Below, piece after piece: positions 44,105-52,648 of a DNA stretch of 64,000 nt. The translations under genes and the position numbers were made by a program. The notes beneath the pieces are model-generated. The model did no database searches. It was given only the letters and a program-made list of their open reading frames with translations, and had not been told where the DNA came from. The first letter of the stretch is position 1. The number at the start of each line of letters is the position of its first letter. This DNA is from Cellulomonas sp. URHD0024 (GTDB taxonomy: Bacteria; Actinomycetota; Actinomycetes; Actinomycetales; Cellulomonadaceae): NCBI RefSeq assembly GCF_000426185.1, contig NZ_KE384506.1, positions 1-64,000 of the forward strand. Direction: 5' to 3'.

Positions 44105-44190
44105 TTCGCGTCGGGCACGTGTCGCCGCCGTCGGTTCTGCTCGCGGGACGGTGCGAGGTGCACGCCGTGCGCCGTGCGAAACTCGTGCGC

Positions 44191-45540
44191 ATGATCGAGA
44201 CTCCCCTGCCCGCCGGCGAGACGTCGGGCCACCCCACGTCCTCCGCCGCCGCCGGCACGGGCACCCGCCTCGACCGGTGGCTCGGCTCCTACGCCGAACG
44301 CACGCACGGCATGCGCTCCTCCGAGATCCGCGCCCTCTTCGCCGTCGCCAGCCGGCCCGAGGTGGTCTCGTTGGCGGGCGGGATGCCGTTCCTCGAAGGA
44401 CTGCCGCTCGACATCCTCGGCGAGCTGGCCCAGCGCGTCGTCGCGACCCGTGGCCTGCAGGCACTCCAGTACGGCTCAGGGCAGGGTGACGAGACGCTGC
44501 GGGAGCAGATCCTCGAGGTCATGGCGCTGGAGGGCATCGGCGCGCACCCCGACGACGTCGTCGTCACCACAGGCTCGCAGCAGGCGCTCGACCTGGTCAC
44601 CCGCATCTTCATCGATCCGGGCGACGTCGTCGTCGCGGAAGCGCCCTCGTACGTGGGGGCGCTCGGCGTCTTCCGTGCCTACCAGGCCGACGTCGTGCAC
44701 GTCCCCATCGATGCCGACGGGCTGATCCCTTCGGCGCTGGAGGAGACGCTGTCGTCGCTCGCGTCGTCCGGGCGCCGGGTCAAGTTCCTCTACACCGTGC
44801 CCAACTTCCACAACCCGGCCGGTGTCTCGCTCTCCGTGGCTCGTCGGCCCCAGATCCTCGAGATCGCCCGCCGCTACGGCGTCCTCGTGCTGGAGGACAA
44901 CCCCTACGGTCTGCTCGGCTTCTCCGGCGATCCCGTCCCCGCGATCAGGTCCCTCGACGACGAGGGGGTGCTGTACCTCGGGTCGTTCTCCAAGACCTTT
45001 GCGCCCGGGTACCGCGTCGGTTGGGTGGTCGCTCCCCATGCGGTGCGCGAGAAGCTCGTGCTGGCCAGCGAGTCCGCGATCCTGTGCCCGTCCAACGCCT
45101 CTCAGATCGCGATCTCGACCTACCTGTCGACGTGCGACTGGCGAGGACAGATCAAGAGCTACCGCGAGCAGTACCGGGAGCGACGCGACGCCATGATCTC
45201 CGCACTCGCCGAGCACCTCCCCGATGCGTCGTGGAACGTGCCCGACGGCGGGTTCTACACCTGGGTCCGCCTGCCCGAGGGTCTCGACGCCAAGGACATG
45301 CTGCCGCGGGCCGTCACTGCCCGCGTCGCCTACGTGCCAGGCACCGCGTTCTACTACGACGGCGCCGGTTCCGACCACCTGCGGCTCTCGTTCTGCTACC
45401 CGACGCCTGACCGTATCCGGGAGGGCGTCCGCCGCCTCGCCGGGGTCGTCGCCGGCGAACGCGAGCTCGTCGAGCTGTTCGGGACGAGCGGCTCGGCGGG
45501 TCCCGACGACGTCCAGTCACCCGCCCCCGACATCGCGTGA
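44191..45540 (+). CDS. PLP-dependent aminotransferase, class I/II (2-aminoadipate/LysN-like)
   Basis: A 449-residue fold-type I aminotransferase. 'VVSLAGGMPFLEGLPLD' and 'ALQYGSGQGDETLREQI' are the N-terminal hallmarks of the LysN/aromatic-aminoadipate group. 'TTGSQQALDLV' binds the cofactor phosphate, 'TVPNFHNPAGVSLS' holds the PLP ring-binding Asn/Pro region, and 'LGSFSKTFAPGYRVGWVVAP' contains the Schiff-base Lys. The start is ATG 44191; upstream GTGs are possible. No fused MocR DNA-binding domain is present. The substrate is not fixed by sequence. It is followed by the ATP-grasp gene after 55 bp. Confidence 0.88.
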   Translation: MIETPLPAGETSGHPTSSAAAGTGTRLDRWLGSYAERTHGMRSSEIRALFAVASRPEVVSLAGGMPFLEGLPLDILGELAQRVVATRGLQALQYGSGQGDETLREQILEVMALEGIGAHPDDVVVTTGSQQALDLVTRIFIDPGDVVVAEAPSYVGALGVFRAYQADVVHVPIDADGLIPSALEETLSSLASSGRRVKFLYTVPNFHNPAGVSLSVARRPQILEIARRYGVLVLEDNPYGLLGFSGDPVPAIRSLDDEGVLYLGSFSKTFAPGYRVGWVVAPHAVREKLVLASESAILCPSNASQIAISTYLSTCDWRGQIKSYREQYRERRDAMISALAEHLPDASWNVPDGGFYTWVRLPEGLDAKDMLPRAVTARVAYVPGTAFYYDGAGSDHLRLSFCYPTPDRIREGVRRLAGVVAGERELVELFGTSGSAGPDDVQSPAPDIA

Positions 45541-45595
45541 CCCGGTCGATGCTCACGCTCATCGACCGCACAGACCTCACGATGGAGTCGATCTC

Positions 45596-46546
45596 GTGAC
45601 CACCACCTCGTCACCGAGGATCGTCGTCCTGGCCGGTGGCCTCTCGCACGAGCGTGACGTCTCGCTGAGGTCCGGCCGCCGCGTGGCGGACGCCTTGCGC
45701 TCGGTCGGGGTCGACGTGAGCGTGCACGACGTCGACTCGGACCTGGTCCCGGCGCTCGTCCAGCTGCAGCCCGACCTCGTCTGGCCGCTCCTGCACGGGA
45801 CCAGCGGCGAGGACGGCTCGGTCCGGGACGTCGTCCAGATGCTCGGACTTCGCCTCCTCGGCGCCGGCCCTCGCGAGAGCCGAGTCGCGTGGAGCAAGCC
45901 CATCGCCAAGACCGTCGTGTCGCGCGCCGGCCTGTCGACGCCCGACTTCGTCACGCTGCCGCAGTCGCTGTTTCGCGAGCTGGGGGCTCGTCACGTGCTC
46001 GACGTCATCGTCGCCCGCCTGGGGTTACCGCTGGTCATCAAGCCGTCGCGGGGTGGCTCCGCTCTGGGAGTCACACTGGTGACGAGCCCGGACGACCTCC
46101 CCCAGGCGATGGTCGACTGCTTCGCCTACAGCGACACCGCGCTCGTCGAGACCGCCGTCGTCGGCACCGAGGTGGCGGTGAGCGTCGTCGACATCGGCGA
46201 CGGACCGTTCGCCCTGCCCCCGGTCGAGATCGTCACCGACGGTCCCTACGACTACGACGCCCGCTACAACCCTGGCCGGACCGAGTACTTCGCACCGGCC
46301 CGGCTGTCGCAGGACGTCTCGCGTTCGGTCATCGGCGCCGCTCTAGCCGCGCACCGCGCCCTCGGGCTCGAAGGGATCTCACGAACCGACCTGATCGTCG
46401 ACGAGGCCGGGACGGTGTGGTTCCTTGAGGTCAACGTGGCGCCCGGAATGACCGAGACGTCCCTGTTGCCGCAGGCCGCTGAGGCCGCCGGGCTCTCGCT
46501 CGGTGCGCTGTATCGCTCCATGGTGGACGCCGCGCTCAGCCGCTGA
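45596..46546 (+). CDS. D-alanine-D-alanine-ligase-like ATP-grasp enzyme
   Basis: A 316-residue ATP-grasp protein. 'VVLAGGLSHERDVSLRSGR' is the Ddl N-terminal signature. 'LGLPLVIKPSRGGSALGVTL' is the ATP-grasp lysine region, and 'VWFLEVNVAPGMTETSLLPQ' is the metal-binding and omega-loop end. Ddl enzymes make D-Ala-D-Ala for peptidoglycan. This copy is shorter than many Ddl proteins, so it may be a second ligase with another amine or acid partner. GTG 45596 was chosen with 'gatggag' upstream. It converges with parB. Confidence 0.85.
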   Translation: MTTTSSPRIVVLAGGLSHERDVSLRSGRRVADALRSVGVDVSVHDVDSDLVPALVQLQPDLVWPLLHGTSGEDGSVRDVVQMLGLRLLGAGPRESRVAWSKPIAKTVVSRAGLSTPDFVTLPQSLFRELGARHVLDVIVARLGLPLVIKPSRGGSALGVTLVTSPDDLPQAMVDCFAYSDTALVETAVVGTEVAVSVVDIGDGPFALPPVEIVTDGPYDYDARYNPGRTEYFAPARLSQDVSRSVIGAALAAHRALGLEGISRTDLIVDEAGTVWFLEVNVAPGMTETSLLPQAAEAAGLSLGALYRSMVDAALSR

Positions 46547-46569
46547 CCTGCCGTTGGTCGATGCTGGTC

Positions 46570-46612
46570 CAGCGCGCTGAACTCCGTCCGTTGACGTGGC
46601 TACAGCGCGCTG
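46570..46612. repeat. Two copies of the palindrome CAGCGCGCTG
   Basis: Perfect 10-bp palindromes at 46570-46579 and 46603-46612 lie 33 bp apart, about three helical turns, in the 129-bp gap between convergent genes. A hairpin follows. The role is unknown. Confidence 0.5.
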
Positions 46613-46632
46613 ACCTGCAGGGACGCTGATAT

Positions 46633-46659
46633 GTACGGAATGCGCCCAGCATTTCGTAC
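46633..46659. terminator. Hairpin between ddl-like gene and parB
   Basis: GTACGGAATGC (46633-46643) pairs with GCATTTCGTAC (46649-46659) with a single G-T pair and loop GCCCA, 17 bp beyond the parB stop. A modest bidirectional terminator is likely. Confidence 0.55.
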
Positions 46660-46675
46660 GTGATGCCCGCGCGGG

Positions 46676-48007
46676 TCACCCCTTGAGCAGGCCCGGGTCC
46701 TCGGGTGCCAGGCTCGCGAGGATGCGGTTCAGGTCCTGGACCGAGGCGAACTCGACGGTCAGTCGACCCCGCGACTTGCCGAGGCTGACCTTGACCCGCG
46801 TCTCGAAGCGGTCCGAGAGCCGCGCGGCCAGGTTGTCCAACGCCTCGTTCCGCTGACCTGCGACCGGCGCCGATCGACGCGCCGGCTGCTCCGGATCCCC
46901 GCCGAGCGACACGATCTCCTCGACCGCACGCACCGAGAGGCCCTCCGCGACGATGCGCTGGGCGAGCCGCTCCTGCGCCGCCGCATCCGGCAGGCCGAGC
47001 AACGCCCGAGCGTGACCGGCCGAGAGCACGCCGGCCGCAACGCGGCGCTGGACCAGCGGCGGGAGCTTGAGCAGTCGCAACGTGTTCGAGATCTGCGGCC
47101 TCGACCGGTGGATGCGCGTCGCGAGCTCCTCGTGCGTGCAGCCGAAGTCGTCGAGGAGCTGCTGGTATGCGGCCGCCTCTTCGAGCGGGTTGAGCTGCGA
47201 ACGGTGCAGGTTCTCCAGGAGCGCGTCTCGCAGCAGGTCCGCGTCATCCGTGTCGCGGATGATCGCCGGCACGGTGTCGAGGCCCGCCAGCTGCGTCGCC
47301 CGCCACCGACGCTCGCCCATGATGAGCTCGTAGCCGTCCCCGACGTCACGGACGACGATCGGCTGGAGGACGCCGATCTCTGTGATCGAGCCGACCAGCT
47401 CGTCGAGAGCGTCCTCGTCGAACACCGTCCGGGGCTGGCGCGGGTTCGGGCGGATGGACAGCACCGGCAGCTCAGCAAAGCGTGCGCCGGGCACGGGCAC
47501 GAGGCTCGTGCCGTCGTCCACCGCGCGGTCGTGCACTGCGCCATCGGCGACCGCGCCGTCGTGCGCTGCGCCGCCATTCATCGTGCCGTCGGCGACCGTG
47601 CCGTCGGCGACCGTGCCGTCGGCGACCGTGCCGTCGGCGACCGTGCCCGGGCCGTCGGTGCCGGCCGCTGCGGTCTGCTGCGTGATCGACTCGACAGTCC
47701 ACTCCTCCGAGGCACCGTCGACAGGCCGTTCCTCCGTCAGTGTCCCCGTCACGGCGGCGGCCCCGACGCCCTCCGTCGCGGCGGCCGTGGGCGCGCTGGG
47801 CTGTCCCGCCTGGCCCCCGGCGGCTGCGTCGACAACGACCGCCTGCGCGGCGGCAGACTCCGCCGCCTCGAGAGCTGCGGCCTCGCGCTTGGAGTCCGGG
47901 AAGAACACGTCGACCGGACGCTCGGCACCCGTCGGACGTTGACCGTCCAGTCCGGTCGGGATAAGGGCCCCGAGACCCCGGCCCAGACCGCGTCGCTTCT
48001 CGCTCAC
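46676..48007 (-). CDS. parB: Chromosome partitioning protein ParB
   Basis: A 443-residue ParB, longer than the usual 300-350. It starts '[13 protein letters not shown]', the conserved ParB N terminus. About 130 low-complexity residues follow, including five tandem GTVAD-type units. The CTP-binding domain has '[21 protein letters not shown]' (first part '[14 protein letters not shown]') and '[13 protein letters not shown]' with '[16 protein letters not shown]'. The helix-turn-helix '[20 protein letters not shown]' and a C-terminal dimer domain end it. It loads on parS and spreads as a CTP clamp. Its start overlaps the parA stop by four bases. Confidence 0.96.
   Translation of the reverse strand: MSEKRRGLGRGLGALIPTGLDGQRPTGAERPVDVFFPDSKREAAALEAAESAAAQAVVVDAAAGGQAGQPSAPTAAATEGVGAAAVTGTLTEERPVDGASEEWTVESITQQTAAAGTDGPGTVADGTVADGTVADGTVADGTMNGGAAHDGAVADGAVHDRAVDDGTSLVPVPGARFAELPVLSIRPNPRQPRTVFDEDALDELVGSITEIGVLQPIVVRDVGDGYELIMGERRWRATQLAGLDTVPAIIRDTDDADLLRDALLENLHRSQLNPLEEAAAYQQLLDDFGCTHEELATRIHRSRPQISNTLRLLKLPPLVQRRVAAGVLSAGHARALLGLPDAAAQERLAQRIVAEGLSVRAVEEIVSLGGDPEQPARRSAPVAGQRNEALDNLAARLSDRFETRVKVSLGKSRGRLTVEFASVQDLNRILASLAPEDPGLLKG
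47584..47646 (-). repeat. parB: 15-bp tandem repeat inside parB
   Basis: A 15-bp unit (plus strand 'ccgtcggcgaccgtg') is repeated about four times without mismatch and encodes GTVAD pentapeptides in the linker of ParB. Degenerate units continue on both sides ('[20 protein letters not shown]'). It is a slippage-prone array in a disordered linker. Confidence 0.85.
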
Positions 48008-50310
48008 TGTTCCTCCTGGTGGGCGGCCATCGCCGCCGACTGCGCATGGATGACTTGGCCGACAGGCCCAGCCTGCTCGCGTTCCTGCTCGTGGTTGGGG
48101 ACGTCACTTCCGGCGGCTCGCGTGGCGTCGACGTCGGACCGTCGTCCGGCCTCGTCACCGGCTGCTGGGCGGTTGGCGTCCTTGCTTGCCGCGCCGCGCT
48201 CCGCCACCTCCCGCGCTGCCTCGAGATACGCCAACGCGCCGGTGGAGCCGGGGTCGTAGGTCATGACGGTCTGGCCGTAGCTCGGCGCTTCGGAGATGCG
48301 CACCGATCGCGGGACCGTCGTCCGCAGCGTGAGCTCCGGAAAATGCGTCCGAACCTCGTTGGCCACCTGCTGGGCAAGGTTCGTCCGCGCGTCATACATG
48401 GTGAGCAGGATCGTGGAGACGTGCAGGGTGGGGTTCAGGTGTGCCTGGATGAGCTCGATCGTCTTGAGCAGCTGGCTCAGCCCTTCGAGCGCGTAGTACT
48501 CGCACTGGATCGGGATCAGAACCTCGCGCGCCACCACGAAAGCGTTGACCGTCAGCAGGCCGAGGCTCGGTGGACAGTCCACGAAGACGTAGTCGATGGG
48601 TGACTGCCCGGTCGCACTGCGCCACGCCAGGTAGGTGTCGAGAGCGTTCCGCAGGCGCGTCTCCCGCGCCACCATCGAGACGAGCTCGATCTCGGCGCCC
48701 GACAGATCGATCGTCGCCGGCAGGCACAGCAGATTCGGCACGTCCGGGCTCTCCTGCACCGCCTCGGACATCGGCGCGCCATCCACGAGGACCTCGTAGA
48801 TGGACGGGGTGCCCGAACGATGCTCGATCCCGATCGCCGTCGACGCATTTCCCTGGGGATCGTTGTCCAGGACGAGCACGGTCAGGCCGGACTGCGCGAG
48901 CGCGGCTGCCAGGTTGACGGTTGTCGTCGTCTTGCCGACGCCGCCCTTCTGGTTCGCGACCGTGATGACGCGCGTGCTCGGCGGCCGCGGGAACCGGCGT
49001 CCACGGAGCTCGATCCGGCGTCGCGCGTCCTGCTGCAGCTGCGCCATGAGCGGGGTGTCGTCCGAGGCCTCAGGGAGGCTGTCGACCAGAGCGGCCCGTC
49101 GCCTCTCATCCGGATCGCCATCGCGCCCCGACCGAGTCCTGGTGACATTCGCCGCGCCGTCGCCGTTCGCTGTCTCGCGTCGCTCGAGCCCGTGGTCAGC
49201 CCCGACGACGGACGCCGCTCCGGTCGTGCCCTCCGTCAGGGCTGCGCCGGCGCCGATTGCCTCCGTTTCACGTGAAACGGTGGATGTACCCAACCCGTCC
49301 GCCGGGACGGCAGCGTCGGCCGGCTCGGGCGTCTGACCGCCCTCGATGGCCCCTTCGGTCGACACCGCGCTGGCAGTCGCTGCAGCGTGGGTGCTGAAGC
49401 CGGCCGTTTCTGGTGGAACCGCAGTGTCACGTGGAGCTGAACCAGGTCGCGTCATGGCGGGATCGCCTCCGACGCTGGCTGCTTGACGCGCATCCGCCTC
49501 AGACCACGAAGTGAGGGTGGGCTTGACGTCGCCCGTAGCGCCAGCCACCGTCACCGCGGTGTCGAGGTCGTTGCCTGTCTCGCGTGCCGTGAGGTCGGGC
49601 GACGTGACCGCGAGGCTCCCCGCGGCTTCCGCTTCACGTGAAACCGTGTCGGCCGACGTCGCCGGGGTGTCGGTTGCAGGAGCCGTTTCACGTGAAACCG
49701 GGTCGGCCCACGTCGCCGGGGTGTCGGTTGCAGGAGCCGTTTCACGTGAAACCGGGTCGGCCCACGTCGCCGGGGTGTCGGTTGCAGGAGCCGTTTCACG
49801 TGAAACCGGGTCGGCCCACGTCACCACGGTGTCAGTTGCATGAGCCGCTTCACGTGAAACGGCGGGCGTCCCGGAAACGTCCCGCCCACGTCCCTGGGGC
49901 GGGAGCGGAATCGCCGCTTCGACCGCCACGTCTCCGGACTCAGTCGGGAACCCTTGCGCACTCGGGTAAGCGGCCCCGTCATCAGCGGTCAGGGACCGTA
50001 CCTGGCTCGCCCATGCTCCCCCTGCCCTGGACGATGCAGGTGGGGTCACGGGCGCGGCCGCCGGATAGGAACTGCTGGAGACCGAAGAAGGGCTGGCTGT
50101 CACGGGTGCCGGAAGCGTGGGAGTGGCCACCGGGTCGCCACCTGGGGTGGTACCTGACTCCCCGATGTCATGGCGGCCCGGAAACGGCGCACTGGGAGGC
50201 TCGACGGTCACACCTCCTCCGTCGAAGGGGCCAGCAGTGCGCTGAGCTGCCTCGGCGTCCGCGTGCGTCGACTGGGCCTCGTCAGGCCGCTCCTTCTTTC
50301 TACCGAACAC
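48004..50310 (-). CDS. parA: Chromosome partitioning ATPase ParA with a parS-bearing N-terminal extension
   Basis: A 768-residue ParA. GTG 50310 ('[12 protein letters not shown]') follows 'ggagg'; TTG 50340 would add ten residues. The Walker-type ATPase starts near residue 445: '[20 protein letters not shown]' (deviant Walker A), '[15 protein letters not shown]', '[17 protein letters not shown]' and '[13 protein letters not shown]'. Before it are about 440 low-complexity residues with an 18-residue repeat containing VSRET or VSREA. Each of those pentapeptides is the translation of a parS site. ParA binds DNA non-specifically with ATP and pulls ParB-parS complexes. It overlaps rsmG by 11 bases and parB by four. 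Confidence 0.93.
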   Translation of the reverse strand: MFGRKKERPDEAQSTHADAEAAQRTAGPFDGGGVTVEPPSAPFPGRHDIGESGTTPGGDPVATPTLPAPVTASPSSVSSSSYPAAAPVTPPASSRAGGAWASQVRSLTADDGAAYPSAQGFPTESGDVAVEAAIPLPPQGRGRDVSGTPAVSREAAHATDTVVTWADPVSRETAPATDTPATWADPVSRETAPATDTPATWADPVSRETAPATDTPATSADTVSREAEAAGSLAVTSPDLTARETGNDLDTAVTVAGATGDVKPTLTSWSEADARQAASVGGDPAMTRPGSAPRDTAVPPETAGFSTHAAATASAVSTEGAIEGGQTPEPADAAVPADGLGTSTVSRETEAIGAGAALTEGTTGAASVVGADHGLERRETANGDGAANVTRTRSGRDGDPDERRRAALVDSLPEASDDTPLMAQLQQDARRRIELRGRRFPRPPSTRVITVANQKGGVGKTTTTVNLAAALAQSGLTVLVLDNDPQGNASTAIGIEHRSGTPSIYEVLVDGAPMSEAVQESPDVPNLLCLPATIDLSGAEIELVSMVARETRLRNALDTYLAWRSATGQSPIDYVFVDCPPSLGLLTVNAFVVAREVLIPIQCEYYALEGLSQLLKTIELIQAHLNPTLHVSTILLTMYDARTNLAQQVANEVRTHFPELTLRTTVPRSVRISEAPSYGQTVMTYDPGSTGALAYLEAAREVAERGAASKDANRPAAGDEAGRRSDVDATRAAGSDVPNHEQEREQAGPVGQVIHAQSAAMAAHQEEQ
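49265..49278. promoter_or_regulatory. parS site inside parA
   Basis: A perfect GTTTCACGTGAAAC palindrome within the parA coding region, read as Val-Ser-Arg-Glu-Thr. It lies 420 bp from the tandem array, in the same reading frame. It matches the ParB-binding consensus of actinobacteria. Confidence 0.93.
49577..49860. repeat. 54-bp tandem array of parS sites inside parA
   Basis: The units have an exact 54-bp period. Perfect 14-mers GTTTCACGTGAAAC stand at 49685-49698, 49739-49752 and 49793-49806. One-mismatch sites (GCTTCACGTGAAAC) stand at 49631-49644 and 49847-49860. A decayed copy at 49577-49590 keeps the period. The 40-bp linkers are alike, two of them identical. The array encodes an 18-residue repeat in the ParA extension. 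Each intact site should bind ParB. Confidence 0.95.
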
Positions 50311-50977
50311 CAGGCACAGCCTCCCGTACGACTCGGACAACCCTCGTCACGTCGACTCCCTCGATCGTCGGTGCATCCAGCACGGTCGCGGGCCCGGCGC
50401 CGAGCTTGCGACCTAGGTGCCGTGCGTCCTCAACCTCGGCCTCCGCCTTGCTGCCCTTCAGCGCGACGAACGTTCCACCCCTGGCCAGTAGCGGCATGGC
50501 CCACCGGTACAGCTTGTCGAGCGAAGCCACGGCGCGAACCGTGACGGCATCGCCGATCAGGTCTCCATGAACGTCTTGAGCTCGACCGCGCCGAACGACG
50601 ACGTTGCTCAGGCGAAGCTCGGCCACAACCTCGCTCAGCCAGTCGGTGCGCCGCTCCATGGGTTCGAGGAGCACGACTTCCGCCTCGGGGATCATCGCGG
50701 CGACCACGACGCCTGGGAGCCCTGCTCCACTGCCCAGGTCGATGATCCGACCCGTGTCCGGGAGGAAGGGAACGACGGCCGCGGAGTTGAGCAGATGCCG
50801 CTCCCAGAGACGCGAGAACTCCCGAGGGCCGACAAGTCCGCGCAGCTCGCCCTGACGGACCAGCAGGTCATGGAAACCGAGGACCGCCGGCCACGCGGCT
50901 CCGAAGTAGGCCTCGACGCGGGGATCGCCCTGTAGCGGGTCGGCTCCGTCGACGTCCGTCGACCGAGCATCCGTCAC
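50300..50977 (-). CDS. rsmG: 16S rRNA (guanine527-N7)-methyltransferase
   Basis: A 225-residue RsmG (GidB) methyltransferase. The SAM site is 'IIDLGSGAGLPGVVVA', preceded by 'FSRLWERHLLNSAAVVPFL', the family signature, and followed by 'VVLLEPMERRTDWLSEV'. It methylates G527 of 16S rRNA. Its end overlaps the parA start by 11 bases, the usual rsmG-parA-parB arrangement. A parS site lies 16 bp upstream of its start codon. Confidence 0.96.
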   Translation of the reverse strand: MTDARSTDVDGADPLQGDPRVEAYFGAAWPAVLGFHDLLVRQGELRGLVGPREFSRLWERHLLNSAAVVPFLPDTGRIIDLGSGAGLPGVVVAAMIPEAEVVLLEPMERRTDWLSEVVAELRLSNVVVRRGRAQDVHGDLIGDAVTVRAVASLDKLYRWAMPLLARGGTFVALKGSKAEAEVEDARHLGRKLGAGPATVLDAPTIEGVDVTRVVRVVREAVPGVR

Positions 50978-50992
50978 AGTCAGATCTCCTCG

Positions 50993-51006
50993 GTTTCACG
51001 TGAAAC
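50993..51006. promoter_or_regulatory. parS site upstream of rsmG
   Basis: A perfect GTTTCACGTGAAAC palindrome 16 bp upstream of the rsmG start. ParB bound here could also repress the rsmG-parA-parB operon, since the promoter must lie close by. Confidence 0.93.
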
Positions 51007-51529
51007 GAACCTGTGGCTACCGGTCGATCGCGACCAATCAGCGGTGCGTCGAACGACCCGTCGAGGCCGTCCGATCGCGACGCCTACCGTACCGTGCGCG
51101 GGCTGCCGAGCTCGCCATCCACAGCGATGGGTTCACCTCGTGGACGGGTCCGGACCAAGAAGAAGGAAGCGCCGCGCCACCCTTCCCATCGAGTACCGGT
51201 CCGGTTCACATGCCAACGCGGGTCACACCGACCCTGACGACTGGACCCTGCGTGCCATGGCGCCGGGCGACGTGCCGTGAACCAGGCAAAGAGCGGCAAC
51301 CACGCCGACGAGCGCGAGCCACAGCGGCGATCTGCCGGCCATGTGTGCGACTCGCCCGGGCATCGGCCGCTGCGGCCGCATCCGAGACCGCGAGCCGCAA
51401 CCCGCTCCTGGCCCCACAACAGGGCCCGTAGTCTCCTGGCGCCGCGTCGGCACGTAGGGCTTCGCTGGAAGCCCAGTGGGTCGCGGAGCGTCTTGCCACT
51501 CCTGCCCACGCACACCTAGCCGCTGCTTC

Positions 51530-51800
51530 CGCCAGATCGCCCAGCTTCACCGAGACCCCGCCACCACTACCGCCAGATCGGCCGACTCCACCGAGACCCC
51601 GCCACCGCTACCGCCAGATCGGCCAACTCCACCGAGACCCCACCACTACCGCCAGATCGGCAAACTCCACCGAGACCCCGCCACCACTACCGCCAGAACC
51701 CCAGCTCCACCGACACCCCGCCACCACTACCGCCAGATCGCCCAACTCCACCGAGACCCCGCCACCACTTCCGCCAGATCGCCCAACTCCACCGCGACCC
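51530..51800. repeat. 41-bp minisatellite, seven units
   Basis: Units start with 'cgccag' at 51530, 51571, 51612, 51650, 51691, 51731 and 51772, giving spacings of 41, 41, 38, 41, 40 and 41. Typical units contain 'atcggccaactccaccgaga' and 'ccccgccaccactac'. Units differ by a few substitutions and small deletions of 1-3 bases, so the array is unlikely to be coding. It lies in the parS-rich spacer. Confidence 0.9.
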
Positions 51801-51871
51801 GGCCTGCACCCTCCCGGCCGATCGACGCCACCGCCCTGCGCGATGAACCACGTGACTGCGCGAGGAGCAAC

Positions 51872-51885
51872 GTTCCACGTGAAAC
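51872..51885. promoter_or_regulatory. parS site, variant GTTCCACGTGAAAC
   Basis: This differs from the other sites by one base and matches the form of parS known from Bacillus subtilis. It stands in the rsmG-jag spacer. Confidence 0.85.
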
Positions 51886-52096
51886 GCAGACCCGGCGCCC
51901 GGGTGAACACGTCCCTGGCACATCCGGGACAGTCCTTCCGGGGGACGCGTAGCAATCGCAGCGCCCTACCTTTCGCTACCGCGCACCGCTGGCACCACCT
52001 ACCAGTGGGACATGGCCCGGCCCAGTGATCCGCCAGGACATGTACAGCGGTTGTCAGCCCATGCCGCGTCGTGTGTGGCGAGGACGCGAGGCGCGC

Positions 52097-52112
52097 TGTT
52101 TCACGTGAAACA
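52097..52112. promoter_or_regulatory. parS site, perfect 16-mer
   Basis: TGTTTCACGTGAAACA, the full 16-bp consensus; the symmetry extends to 20 bp (52095-52114). It is probably the strongest ParB site in the window. Confidence 0.95.
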
Positions 52113-52299
52113 GCGGCCCGATACCGCATGGCCGGTTGGAGCCGTACCGATGAAGCGCTGTGAACCTCGGGCATACGGGGACCAGCCCGTTCTGGTCGCG
52201 CGCGACTCTTGCACGTCGTCGCGAACCGACTCTCGGCGCGCGTACGGAGGTTTGTCTCTCGAGGACGCGTGGACTGAAGGCTGATTCATGTCGCCCCAG

Positions 52300-52313
52300 G
52301 TTTCACGTGAAAC
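52300..52313. promoter_or_regulatory. parS site
   Basis: A perfect GTTTCACGTGAAAC palindrome in the rsmG-jag spacer. Confidence 0.93.
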
Positions 52314-52426
52314 CATCTGCCGCGGACACGGGCCGGGGACCCTCGACACCGCAGCTCCCACTGTCAGGCGTCCGACGCCGGGCATTCCGCCCCGGCCCCA
52401 GACGAGCGCCGGCGTGTGGATTCGTC

Positions 52427-52440
52427 GTTTCACGTGAAAC
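52427..52440. promoter_or_regulatory. parS site
   Basis: A perfect GTTTCACGTGAAAC palindrome in the rsmG-jag spacer. A degenerate relative (GTATCACGTGAATC) lies near 52538-52551. Confidence 0.93.
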
Positions 52441-52576
52441 AGGGATCCGGCCGCCGAGCTATCAACGGATCCACAGCCGCAACCCGGCCCAGCAAGGAAG
52501 GGGGACATCAACCGCTGTCGGACCCCCTCACGGCGGCGTATCACGTGAATCTGCGCCTGGCGGCAATGGCAAAACG

Positions 52577-52612
52577 ACCGAGGGGGCGAGCCGCTTGGCA
52601 CGCCCCCTCGGT
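52577..52612 (-). terminator. Terminator of the rpmH-rnpA-yidD-yidC-jag cluster
   Basis: ACCGAGGGGGCG (52577-52588) pairs with CGCCCCCTCGGT (52601-52612). Read on the minus strand the stem is followed by CGTTTTGCC, a short T-run, 37 bp beyond the jag stop. Confidence 0.88.
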
Positions 52613-52648
52613 ACACCGCACATCAGAGTGCGCCTACTCGACCCCGGT

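Larger units (their letters stand above)
50978..52648. other. 1.7-kb gene-free interval with parS sites and a minisatellite
   Basis: No convincing gene lies between rsmG and jag. The interval contains five good parS sites (50993, 51872, 52098, 52300, 52427), a weaker one near 52538, and a 41-bp minisatellite at 51530-51800. It also holds the jag terminator at 52577-52612. Open frames crossing it are low-complexity. It looks like a centromere-like spacer. Confidence 0.75.

Noticed and set aside
51530..51800. A repetitive protein (Trp/Ser/Gly-rich) read from the minisatellite
   Set aside because: Unit lengths of 38, 40 and 41 break any frame, and there is no start or ribosome site. It is better read as non-coding repeat DNA.
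52101..52616. A minus-strand frame of 171 codons in the rsmG-jag spacer
   Set aside because: It runs through three parS sites and the jag terminator and has no recognisable domain. Unlike the parA array it shows no tandem coding repeat.
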